A DNA stretch of 6,071 bases from Thermodesulfovibrionales bacterium (lineage in GTDB: Bacteria > Nitrospirota > Thermodesulfovibrionia > Thermodesulfovibrionales > UBA1546), in contig JASEHP010000098.1 of assembly GCA_030018605.1 (NCBI GenBank), positions 1 to 6,071 of the forward strand, read 5' to 3'. The notes under the pieces were generated by a model. It was not told where the DNA came from. It saw only the letters and a program-made list of their open reading frames with translations, and ran no database searches. The translations under genes were made by a program, and so were the position numbers. Of this stretch, positions 1-5,772 are shown piece after piece; position 1 is the first letter of the stretch; every line of letters begins with the position of its first letter.

Positions 1-110
1 CTAAATATCGGGTATGCTCTGGCATAATGATCCATTACTCCTTAACGTCGCATATATATCGTAACTTTTTCAGTTTTTAAAGTGTGTTAAAATTCTGGAT
101 GGAGAATGGA
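1..110. other. Left-edge region without a confident gene
   Basis: AT-rich sequence before the reductase. On the + strand, frame 3 stays open from the edge to a TAA at 78-80 and frame 1 to a TAA at 25-27. Either could be the tail of an upstream gene, but both are too short to identify. On the - strand an AAGGAG-like string (complement of 38-43) lies only 2 bases before an ATG (complement of 33-35), giving an 11-residue partial frame that I do not recognise. No convincing promoter or terminator was found. Confidence 0.4.
101..104 (+). promoter_or_regulatory. Ribosome binding site that decides a TTG start
   Basis: GGAG lies 6 bases upstream of the TTG at 111. The upstream alternatives, GTG at 84 and ATG at 99, have no Shine-Dalgarno-like sequence at a usable distance. 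The TTG start also gives the N-terminus usual for this family, with the nucleotide-binding strand beginning at residue 2. Confidence 0.6.
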
Positions 111-821
111 TTGAAGGTTGCGGTTATTACAGGCGCATCAAGAGGGCTCGGAAAAGAGATTGCCCTTACGCTCGGGAAAAGCGGCTACAATGTCGCCGTG
201 AATTACCTCGCGTCAGAGAAAGAGGGGATGGAAGTGGCTGATGATATTGCATCAAATACACTTTTAATAAAAGCTGATGTCGGTGATATCCAGCAGGTAG
301 AGAGAATGGCAGAGATGGTTTATGCGAGATGGGGAAGGGTGGATGTCCTTGTAAATAATGCGGGAATAACAAAAGACAGTTTAATGATTAAAATGAAAGA
401 GGAAGAATGGGACGAGGTTCTGAGGGTAAATCTTAAAGGATGCTGCAATACTATCAGGGTATTCTCTTGTTTTATGATAAAATCTGGAGGCGGCCATATT
501 ATAAACATCTCCTCGTATTCAGGGCTTAAAGGAAGAGAAGGGCAGGCAGCATACAGCGCATCAAAGGCAGGGGTTATGGGCCTGACATACACTGCATCGA
601 GAGAGCTTGCAGGATATAATATAAAGGTGAATGCTTTAGCACCGGGTTATATGCAGACAGACATGGGGATGAGGGCGGAGAAGGCAATGGAAGACGCAAA
701 GAAGGAAAGTATTACGGGAAAATTATCCGGTCCGAAGGATGCAGCAGGGTTTATTGTTTATCTCTTGACGACGGATAACATAACAGGACAGGTTTTTTGT
801 CTTGATAGCAGGATTGTATGA
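111..821 (+). CDS. SDR-family 3-oxoacyl-ACP reductase (FabG-like)
   Basis: Short-chain dehydrogenase/reductase, probably reducing 3-oxoacyl-ACP with NADPH in the cytoplasm. Numbered from the TTG at 111 (236 aa), it shows the Rossmann motif TGASRGLG at 7-14, whose Arg favours NADP(H), then an ADV segment near 55-57 and NNAG at 82-85. The full catalytic tetrad is present: Asn107, Ser135, Tyr148 and Lys152 in YSASK, with the same Ser-Tyr-Lys spacing as E. coli FabG. The C-terminus (GQVFCLDSRIV) resembles the usual FabG ending. The length is slightly short of the typical ~245 aa. Longer starts at GTG 84 or ATG 99 are possible but lack a ribosome site. Whether it is the housekeeping fabG or a paralogue dedicated to another acyl chain cannot be told from sequence. 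Its position before bioD hints at pimeloyl-ACP synthesis, which is inference. Its stop overlaps an ATG in an ATGA junction. Confidence 0.88.
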   Translation: MKVAVITGASRGLGKEIALTLGKSGYNVAVNYLASEKEGMEVADDIASNTLLIKADVGDIQQVERMAEMVYARWGRVDVLVNNAGITKDSLMIKMKEEEWDEVLRVNLKGCCNTIRVFSCFMIKSGGGHIINISSYSGLKGREGQAAYSASKAGVMGLTYTASRELAGYNIKVNALAPGYMQTDMGMRAEKAMEDAKKESITGKLSGPKDAAGFIVYLLTTDNITGQVFCLDSRIV

Positions 822-859
822 AAATTATCAATGCGGATATTGCTCAAAAATTTCTTTAA
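818..859 (+). pseudogene. 13-codon ATGA-coupled frame, possible stub of a lost gene
   Basis: The reductase stop forms ATGA, the usual layout of a translationally coupled next gene. The ATG at 818 opens MKIINADIAQKFL and then meets TAA at 857-859. A single-base shift in the A/T-rich run near 846-857 would extend the frame through FNSMKIQDA to a TGA at 882-884, which is already inside the heptamer repeat tract. The reading IAQKF followed by a short polar stretch loosely recalls the N-terminus of BioC methyltransferases, and BioC would fit between a FabG-like gene and bioD. The match is far too short to claim. It may equally be a chance frame or a tiny translated peptide. Confidence 0.3.
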
Positions 860-869
860 CTCGATGAAG

Positions 870-904
870 ATTCAAGATGCTTGATTCAGAATTCATGATA
901 CATG
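870..904 (+). repeat. Degenerate 7-base tandem repeat, consensus ATTCATG
   Basis: Five consecutive heptamers: ATTCAAG, ATGCTTG, ATTCAGA, ATTCATG and ATACATG. The first two bases and the fourth are invariant and the last is G in four of five. A further unit, GATGAAG at 863-869, may extend it on the left. It lies in the non-coding stretch between the reductase and bioD. No coding frame or palindrome explains the periodicity. Confidence 0.65.
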
Positions 905-920
905 AAAAAAGTTTTCCGTT

Positions 921-964
921 ATGCATTGTGATTCGTATATCTTGCATCACGCATAAGGTATCGA
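921..964 (+). repeat. Second degenerate heptamer stretch with hairpin potential
   Basis: GCATCAC, GCATAAG and GTATCGA follow each other at 7-base spacing from 944 to 964, and GTAT recurs nine bases earlier. GTGAT (928-932) pairs with ATCAC (946-950), and the outer ATGC (921-924) pairs with GCAT (951-954) across a 3-base bulge, so a modest hairpin is possible. No U-tract follows directly, so it is not a standard terminator. It appears to continue the repeat tract at 870-904 with a different consensus. Confidence 0.4.
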
Positions 965-1011
965 AAAATAAATTTTTACGCAACATCCGCATTGTTTAAG
1001 GGGGATGGTGA

Positions 1012-1716
1012 ATGGCAAAAGGTTTTTTTGTAACCGGGACTGACACAGGTGTTGGCAAGACCGTAGTGGCAGCAGCGTTGATAAAGGCTGCGGGTCTTCT
1101 TGGGGTGAAGGCGTGCGGAATGAAGCCCGTTGAAACAGGCTGTACAAAAGAAGGAAACGTAATGCTGCCTTCTGACGGCATGTTCCTGAAAGAAATTGCG
1201 CATATGGATGAGACAGTCAGTCATGTAACCCCTTGCTGTTTTGAGCATGAGCTTGCGCCGATGGTTTCTGCTGAAATAGAAGGCACAACAGTTGATATTA
1301 ACAAGATACGGGTAGCGTTTGATAAGCTTGGGAGGGCGTATCAGGCGATCGTAGTAGAAGGGGTTGGAGGATTATTGGTTCCTATAATAAAAGACTATTT
1401 TGTCCTTGATCTTGCCAGAGAAATGGGGCTTCCGCTGGTTGTTGTGGCAAGGTCGTGGCTTGGGACAATAAACCACACATTGCTTACTGTAAATTATGCA
1501 CTGAAGGAAGGGCTTGAGGTTGTAGGCATTGTCATAAATCACACATATCAGTCCGAAGGCAGCATGGCAGAAAAGACGAATCCTCAGATTATAGAACAAC
1601 TAAGTCCTGTCCCGCTTATCGGTATTTTCCCCTACCTTGACGATGTGTCAGGTGAGGCGCTTGAGAAAGCGGTCTTAAAAAATCTAAACATGGAAATCAT
1701 CAGAAGGTATCTTTAG
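1012..1716 (+). CDS. bioD: ATP-dependent dethiobiotin synthetase BioD
   Basis: Closes the ureido ring of dethiobiotin from 7,8-diaminopelargonate, CO2 and ATP, the penultimate step of biotin synthesis; cytoplasmic and normally a homodimer. At 234 aa it is close to the usual ~225. The P-loop GTDTGVGKT is at 9-17, KPVETGC at 38-44 (Lys38 and Thr42 match the substrate-binding Lys and hydroxyl residue of E. coli BioD), and SDG with Asp55, a likely metal ligand, at 54-56. VEGVGGLLVP begins at 115 and contains the conserved Glu116, and the RSWLGTINHTLLT segment is typical of the family. The start is supported by AAGGGGG at 998-1004, 7 bases upstream. No other bio gene is in the window except possibly the upstream reductase. 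No BirA-type operator was seen before it. mqnA follows after 14 bases, so the two are probably co-transcribed. Confidence 0.95.
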   Translation: MAKGFFVTGTDTGVGKTVVAAALIKAAGLLGVKACGMKPVETGCTKEGNVMLPSDGMFLKEIAHMDETVSHVTPCCFEHELAPMVSAEIEGTTVDINKIRVAFDKLGRAYQAIVVEGVGGLLVPIIKDYFVLDLAREMGLPLVVVARSWLGTINHTLLTVNYALKEGLEVVGIVINHTYQSEGSMAEKTNPQIIEQLSPVPLIGIFPYLDDVSGEALEKAVLKNLNMEIIRRYL

Positions 1717-1730
1717 TCCTTAAAGTGCAA

Positions 1731-2561
1731 ATGCCGGAACAAAAACTCAAGATAGGCAAAATTCCTTATGCAAACCTGTTCCCGATATTTCATATGCTTG
1801 AGAGGGAATGTGATTGTTCGGGATATGAATTCGTAGAGGGCGTTCCTTCCGCGCTGAACCAGATGCTCCGAGCCGGAGAGATTGATGTCAGTCCATCGTC
1901 ATCCATAGAATATCTGAGATACAGCAATGAATATGCAATCGTGGAAAACCATTCAATAAGTTCAAAAGGTTGTGTCGGAAGCATTATTCTCCTCAGCAAA
2001 AAACCGATAGAGGGATTAAATGGGCTGCCGGTTCTTACATCGTCTCAATCCGAGACGTCTGTCGCGCTGCTGAGAATTGTCTTAGAGAAATTTTATAAAG
2101 TGAGATGCAATTTAAGGACTGCGGATATTCATCTGGATTCGCTGCCCTCTGTGGCAGAGGCGTATCTTTTAATCGGCGACGATGCATTAAAGGCAGTTAA
2201 AAGTTACGAGTTACAAGTTACAAGTGAAAATAAAAACTCCCAACTTTATATCTACGACCTTGGGGAACTGTGGCATAAAAACACAGGACTGTCGTTCACA
2301 TTTGCATTGTGGATTTACAGAAAGGACTGCTGCAAAGAAAAGGCTGAACTCCTTGAGAGATTCAAGAACGATTTAAACGGGTCAAAGAAACGCGCATTGG
2401 AAAACTTCAAAATAATTGCCTCGGAATCACCGCTAAAAGGTATTCTGACAGAGAATGAGCTTATAGCTTACTGGGAGAACATCTCTTATGATTTTGGAGA
2501 CGAACACAGAAAGGGTTTTGAATTATTTAGAAAATTTTCAGGGGAGTTGGGATTGATATAA
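1731..2561 (+). CDS. mqnA: Chorismate dehydratase MqnA (futalosine pathway)
   Basis: Dehydrates chorismate to 3-[(1-carboxyvinyl)oxy]benzoate, the first step of the futalosine route to menaquinone. The fold is that of periplasmic-binding proteins, but the enzyme is cytoplasmic; no signal peptide is seen. Numbered from ATG 1731 (276 aa), family hallmarks are IPYANLFP at 11-18 (its Asn is the conserved active-site position), VEGVP 35-39, SSSIEY 56-61, SISS 75-78, TSSQSETSVALL 103-114, LLIGD 146-150 and YDLGELW 175-181. Between the last two lies an unusually long polar segment encoded by a 7-base tandem repeat (residues about 156-166), probably a surface insertion. Start choice is uncertain: GTG 1725 would add two residues, and only a weak AAAG precedes ATG 1731, so translation may depend on coupling to bioD 14 bases upstream. 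Other mqn genes are not in the window. Confidence 0.93.
   Translation: MPEQKLKIGKIPYANLFPIFHMLERECDCSGYEFVEGVPSALNQMLRAGEIDVSPSSSIEYLRYSNEYAIVENHSISSKGCVGSIILLSKKPIEGLNGLPVLTSSQSETSVALLRIVLEKFYKVRCNLRTADIHLDSLPSVAEAYLLIGDDALKAVKSYELQVTSENKNSQLYIYDLGELWHKNTGLSFTFALWIYRKDCCKEKAELLERFKNDLNGSKKRALENFKIIASESPLKGILTENELIAYWENISYDFGDEHRKGFELFRKFSGELGLI
2195..2229 (+). repeat. In-frame 7-base tandem repeat inside mqnA
   Basis: Five successive heptamers: AGTTAAA, AGTTACG, AGTTACA, AGTTACA, and the degenerate AGTGAAA. The three middle units are nearly identical. Because 7 is not a multiple of 3, each unit is read in a different frame. Three units add exactly 21 bases (7 residues) without shifting mqnA. 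The encoded residues (VKSYELQVTSE) fall in the variable stretch between LLIGD and YDLGELW. Confidence 0.75.
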
Positions 2562-2626
2562 CAGACATTCTCAATGCCTCTCAAATTCTATATTCTCCTA
2601 TCACAAAAATAAATAAACCTATTAAG

Positions 2627-2655
2627 ATTGATGACTTGCAAAATAAGTCGGTAAT
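2627..2655. promoter_or_regulatory. Imperfect palindrome upstream of porC, possible operator
   Basis: ATTGATGACTT (2627-2637) and AAGTCGGTAAT (2645-2655) are inverted copies matching at 8 of 11 positions, with a perfect GACTT/AAGTC core and a 7-base AT-rich centre. It overlaps the proposed -35 box of the por promoter, a common position for a repressor site. The regulator is unknown, and chance is possible in AT-rich DNA. Confidence 0.3.
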
Positions 2656-2665
2656 TGGATAAAAT
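2636..2665 (+). promoter_or_regulatory. Candidate sigma-70-type promoter for the por operon
   Basis: TTGCAA (2636-2641, 4 of 6 to consensus) and TAAAAT (2660-2665, 5 of 6) are separated by 18 bases. They lie 27 bases before the porC start, in the only sizeable gap between mqnA and the por genes. TATAAA at 2666-2671 is an alternative -10 box but lacks a matching -35. The porC ribosome site GGAGG is at 2681-2685. Confidence 0.45.
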
Positions 2666-2692
2666 TATAAACTTTACTGTGGAGGGGAAAAA

Positions 2693-3268
2693 ATGGCTGA
2701 TATGATTGAAATCCGGTGGCACGGCAGAGGAGGACAGGGAACTGTCACTGCCGCAAAGGTGCTTGCAGATGCATGCCTCAGCAGCGGAAGGCATGTGCAG
2801 GCATTCCCTGAATACGGGCCTGAAAGGGCTGGGGCGCCTCTGAGGGCATATAACAGGATTAGTTCTAAGGAACTCAGGATGCACTGCCCTGTTTTGAATC
2901 CTCAGATTGTAAGTATTGTTGACGCTACTTTGCTTGACAGCATCAATGTTGCCGACGGGGCAACCAAGGATGCGATTTTTGTGGTAAATACAGCCAAAGA
3001 ACCTAAAGAAATAAGGGCAAAACTTAAGGCTGAACCAGCACAGAAAGTTTTTACAATTGACGCAACAAAGATAGCAATAGACTGTATCGGAAGAGCGCTG
3101 CCGAATGCTCCTATGCTCGGAGCTATTTGTAAGGCAACTAATATTGTCACTCTGGAAAATCTTCTTGAAGATGTCAGGAAGAGCTTCGGCAAAAAATTCT
3201 CACAGAAGATAATAGACGGAAATCTTGAAGCTGCAAGGCGGGGATACGGGGAGGTAAAAGAAGGATGA
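2693..3268 (+). CDS. porC: Pyruvate:ferredoxin oxidoreductase, gamma subunit
   Basis: Gamma subunit (porC, also called porG) of the four-subunit 2-oxoacid:ferredoxin oxidoreductase, which oxidatively decarboxylates pyruvate with CoA to acetyl-CoA and CO2 or runs in reverse. In structures of the family this domain helps bind CoA. The 191-residue protein opens with the signature EIRWHGRGGQG (6-16), followed by the conserved FPEYGPERAGAPLRAY block at 38-53, which contacts neighbouring subunits in related enzymes. Length is normal for the family. A strong GGAGG at 2681-2685 lies 7 bases before the ATG. It is the first gene of porC-porD-porA-porB, and its stop overlaps the porD start (ATGA), indicating coupled translation. 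Pyruvate is the likeliest substrate, but the gamma subunit alone does not separate pyruvate from 2-oxoisovalerate or related enzymes. Confidence 0.93.
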   Translation: MADMIEIRWHGRGGQGTVTAAKVLADACLSSGRHVQAFPEYGPERAGAPLRAYNRISSKELRMHCPVLNPQIVSIVDATLLDSINVADGATKDAIFVVNTAKEPKEIRAKLKAEPAQKVFTIDATKIAIDCIGRALPNAPMLGAICKATNIVTLENLLEDVRKSFGKKFSQKIIDGNLEAARRGYGEVKEG

Positions 3269-3558
3269 AGCTTAAAGGATGGAAGAATGTGAATCCCGGC
3301 GCTGTTTGCACAGAAGCAGGAAGCGCTTTACAGTTTAAGACAGGCTCATGGAGGGCCTACAGGCCCAGATGGATAGAGGAAAACTGCATACAGTGCCTTT
3401 TCTGCTGGGCATACTGTCCTGATATGGCTGTAAATGTTAAGGACGGGAAAATGACAGGATTTAATTATGACTATTGCAAGGGCTGCGGAATATGCGCCCT
3501 TGAATGCCCGGGGAAAAAAGGTAACAAGGCAATTGTCATGGAAGAGGAGGGGAAATGA
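3265..3558 (+). CDS. porD: Pyruvate:ferredoxin oxidoreductase, delta (ferredoxin-like) subunit
   Basis: The 97-residue delta subunit carries two [4Fe-4S] clusters that pass electrons from the catalytic beta subunit to external ferredoxin. Both binding motifs are complete: Cys41, 44, 47 and 51 in CIQCLFCWAYCP, and Cys71, 74, 77 and 81 in CKGCGICALECP. The N-terminal ~35 residues, rich in Trp and Arg (GSWRAYRPRW at 27-36), match the usual docking extension of PorD. The start overlaps the porC stop as ATGA; GGAGG at 3250-3254 lies 10 bases upstream and GAAGG directly abuts the ATG. Order and size match the four-subunit enzymes of Thermotoga and archaea rather than the single-chain PFOR of many other bacteria. 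No cysteine is missing. Confidence 0.94.
   Translation: MKLKGWKNVNPGAVCTEAGSALQFKTGSWRAYRPRWIEENCIQCLFCWAYCPDMAVNVKDGKMTGFNYDYCKGCGICALECPGKKGNKAIVMEEEGK
3546..3550 (+). promoter_or_regulatory. Ribosome binding site favouring the second ATG of porA
   Basis: GGAGG lies 4 bases before the ATG at 3555 and 7 bases before the ATG at 3558. The second spacing is better and gives the common N-terminus MAKVVAVTG. It also makes a one-base overlap with the porD stop (TGATG). Confidence 0.5.
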
Positions 3559-4739
3559 TGGCAAAGGTAGTTGCAGTTACAGGAAACGAGGCAGTTGCCT
3601 ATGCACTGAGACAGGTAAACCCTGATGTAAGCGCTGCATACCCTATAACTCCGGCAACGGATATAATGCAGAGATTCACAAGTTATGTTTCAAACGGGCA
3701 AGTTAAGACTGAAATGGTTCTCGCGGAAAGCGAGCACAGCGCAATGAGCGGGTGCATAGGAGCATCTGCTGCAGGCGGAAGGGTCATGACAGCTACATCT
3801 TCGCAGGGGCTTGCGCTTATGTGGGAAGAATTATTCATCGCTTCAGGCTCAAGACTGCCTATAGTTATGGCATTAGTGAACAGGGCCTTGTCAGCACCTT
3901 TAAATATCCATGGAGACCACTCGGATGGCATGGGCGCAAGAGACTGCGGGTGGATACAACTCTGGTCTGAAAATGCTCAGGAGGCATATGACAATACAAT
4001 TCAGGCATTCCGTATTGCAGAGCACATGGACGTAAGGCTTCCTGTCATGGTCTGTCTTGACGGTTTTATCATAAGCCATTCGATTGAGAGAATGGAATAT
4101 ATAGATGATGATGCAGTGAAAAACTTTGTCGGCGCATTCAAGGCAGTGAATCCGCTGCTTGACATAGAGCATCCTGTAAGCTATGGCCCGCTGATACTTC
4201 CGGACTATTATATGGAATACAGAAAGGCGCATGCCGAGGTTATGGCAAAGGTTCCCGGCATTGTATTGGATGTCGCTAAAGACTTTGAAAAAATAGCAAG
4301 CAGGAAATACGGGCTCTTTGAAGCGTACAGGCTGGATGACGCCGAGATAGGGATTGTTATACTGAACTCCGCTGCAGGCACGTCAAAGGATGTTATTGAT
4401 TCTTTCAGGGAAAAGGGAATAAAGGCAGGCTTGTTGAAACCAAGGTTGTTCAGGCCGTTCCCTTACGATGAAATAGGAAATGAGCTAAAGCACCTGAAAG
4501 CAGTCTGTGTGCTTGACAGGGCCGATGCGTTCGGAGGCTCTTACGGCCCGCTCTTCATTGATATCGCCGCAAGTCTTTATCCTCATAAAAATGGACCGGT
4601 TCTTAGCAATAAGATATACGGTCTCGGCGGAAGGGATTATCTGCCGGAACATGCCGAGTATGCCATTAACGAACTCGTTGAGATAGCAAAGACAGGCAAG
4701 GTTAAAACTCTTAAAGAATATATCGGGGTGAGGGAATAA
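3558..4739 (+). CDS. porA: Pyruvate:ferredoxin oxidoreductase, alpha subunit
   Basis: Alpha subunit, carrying the pyrimidine-binding half of the thiamine diphosphate site and much of the substrate pocket. Numbered from ATG 3558 (393 aa, typical length), it shows GNEAVAYAL near 9-17, YPITPAT at 28-34 (its Thr contacts substrate in characterised PFORs), and ESEHSA from 57, with Glu59 in the position of the TPP-activating glutamate. Next come ATSSQGL around 79-85, NRALSAP from 108 (its Arg is the position that binds the pyruvate carboxylate), and GDHSD at 119-123. This combination favours pyruvate over branched-chain or 2-oxoglutarate substrates. The C-terminal half forms the transketolase-C-like domain, with RLFRPFPYDEI and VLDRADAFGGSYGPL. 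An ATG three bases upstream (3555) is an alternative start. It overlaps porD by one base and is followed by porB after one base. Confidence 0.94.
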   Translation: MAKVVAVTGNEAVAYALRQVNPDVSAAYPITPATDIMQRFTSYVSNGQVKTEMVLAESEHSAMSGCIGASAAGGRVMTATSSQGLALMWEELFIASGSRLPIVMALVNRALSAPLNIHGDHSDGMGARDCGWIQLWSENAQEAYDNTIQAFRIAEHMDVRLPVMVCLDGFIISHSIERMEYIDDDAVKNFVGAFKAVNPLLDIEHPVSYGPLILPDYYMEYRKAHAEVMAKVPGIVLDVAKDFEKIASRKYGLFEAYRLDDAEIGIVILNSAAGTSKDVIDSFREKGIKAGLLKPRLFRPFPYDEIGNELKHLKAVCVLDRADAFGGSYGPLFIDIAASLYPHKNGPVLSNKIYGLGGRDYLPEHAEYAINELVEIAKTGKVKTLKEYIGVRE

Positions 4740-4740
4740 T

Positions 4741-5673
4741 ATGGCGACACCACTTACATTAAAAGAACTTTCAAAAAAGGAAATATTGTTGACATCCGGG
4801 CATAGAATGTGTTCAGGCTGCGGCGCTCCTATTATTGTGAAAATGGTGCTTCTTGCTTCTGACTATCCAATAGTTGCAGCCAATGCAACCGGATGTCTTG
4901 AAGTATCTACCTGCATATCGGATTACACTGCTTGGAAGATTCCATGGATACATAATGCATTTGAGAATGCTGCGGCAACGCTTTCAGGCGTAGAGACGAT
5001 GTACAGGTTTTTGAAGAAACAGGGCAAGATTGATAAGGACATTAAATTCATCGCATTCGGCGGCGACGGAGGCACTTATGATATAGGGTTTCAGAGCCTT
5101 TCCGGAGCAATGGAGCGCGGTCATGACATGCTTTATGTCTGTTATGACAACGGCGCATATATGAATACAGGAATTCAGCGTTCAAGCGCAACTCCTTATG
5201 GCGCTGATACTACAACATGTCCTGTTGGAAGCGGTATACAAGGCAAGCCCCAGCCAAGGAAAAACCTTACAAAGATAATGGCTGCGCATGATATTCCATA
5301 CACTGCACAGGCATCACCAAGCCACTGGATGGACCTTGTAAAGAAAGTAAAAAAGGCACTCGAAATTAAGGGCCCCAAGTTTATGAACATCTTAGCTCCC
5401 TGCAACCGGGGATGGAGATCAAGAACAGATGACGCTATTCAACTCAGCAGGCTTGCTGTTGAGACATGCTACTGGCCCCTTTACGAGATAGAGAACGGAG
5501 TCACAAAAGTGACCTTTAAACCAAAAGAAAAGAAGCCGCTTGCGGATTTCCTTAAGCCTCAGGGAAGATTCAAGCACCTTTTTGCGCCTGGAAATGAGAA
5601 TATGCTTAAAAATTTTCAGGAAATGGTGGATAAAGAGTGGGGATATCTGCTTAAAGCATCAGGAACAGAATAG
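4741..5673 (+). CDS. porB: Pyruvate:ferredoxin oxidoreductase, beta (TPP/[4Fe-4S]) subunit
   Basis: Catalytic beta subunit of 310 aa, binding the diphosphate end of TPP and the proximal [4Fe-4S] cluster. Likely cluster ligands are Cys24 and Cys27 in CSGCG, Cys52 in NATGCLEVST, and Cys221 in LAPCNRGW, a complete set. The TPP/Mg motif runs from GDGGTYDIG (108-116) to YDNGAYMNTGIQRSSATP (135-152). Relatives often have Glu where this protein has Gly138. TAWKIPWIHNAFENAAA is a typical Por segment. Extra cysteines at 58 and 160 have no assigned role. The start has AGGG at 4731-4734, 6 bases upstream. It is the last por gene, and no hairpin terminator is visible after its TAG. In an autotroph the complex could work in the carboxylating direction, which sequence cannot decide. 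Confidence 0.94.
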   Translation: MATPLTLKELSKKEILLTSGHRMCSGCGAPIIVKMVLLASDYPIVAANATGCLEVSTCISDYTAWKIPWIHNAFENAAATLSGVETMYRFLKKQGKIDKDIKFIAFGGDGGTYDIGFQSLSGAMERGHDMLYVCYDNGAYMNTGIQRSSATPYGADTTTCPVGSGIQGKPQPRKNLTKIMAAHDIPYTAQASPSHWMDLVKKVKKALEIKGPKFMNILAPCNRGWRSRTDDAIQLSRLAVETCYWPLYEIENGVTKVTFKPKEKKPLADFLKPQGRFKHLFAPGNENMLKNFQEMVDKEWGYLLKASGTE

Positions 5674-5772
5674 TTTACAGTTGATTATTAATAGTGTTTC
5701 TGATAGGTTAGATGAAAATCCTTGCGTATTTTAATGCGGCGGGATGGCGATTAAGAGGAGATAAGAAAGAGG
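5674..5772 (+). other. 99-base spacer between porB and the mglB-like gene
   Basis: No GC-rich hairpin followed by T residues is seen, so read-through from por is possible. A 24-codon frame at 5712-5786 (MKILAYFNAAGWRLR...) overlaps the next start in another frame but has only a weak ribosome site and no recognisable family. AGAGGAG at 5754-5760 is 12 bases from the ATG at 5773, longer than ideal. Confidence 0.4.

Noticed and set aside
1..35. Possible divergent gene on the - strand, starting at the complement of 33-35 with an AAGGAG-like string upstream
   Set aside because: Spacing between the AAGGAG and the ATG is only 2 bases, and just 11 codons are visible with no recognisable family.
921..954. 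Hairpin considered as a rho-independent terminator or riboswitch
   Set aside because: The stem is short and bulged, is not GC-rich and has no adjacent T-run. It is better explained by the heptamer repeats, and no known riboswitch core was recognised.
870..964. Heptamer tract considered as a CRISPR array or replication-origin iterons
   Set aside because: Units are only 7 bases with no spacers, and there is no DnaA-box pattern or rep gene nearby.
930..1011. BirA operator before bioD
   Set aside because: No half-sites resembling the known biotin operator arms were found in inverted order.
976..1248. Antisense frames of 61-90 codons over the start of bioD
   Set aside because: They shadow a well-supported gene, and their Cys/His/Pro-rich composition is typical of the reverse strand of coding DNA.
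3752..3970. 72-codon + strand frame inside porA
   Set aside because: Lies wholly inside porA in another frame with no domain features.
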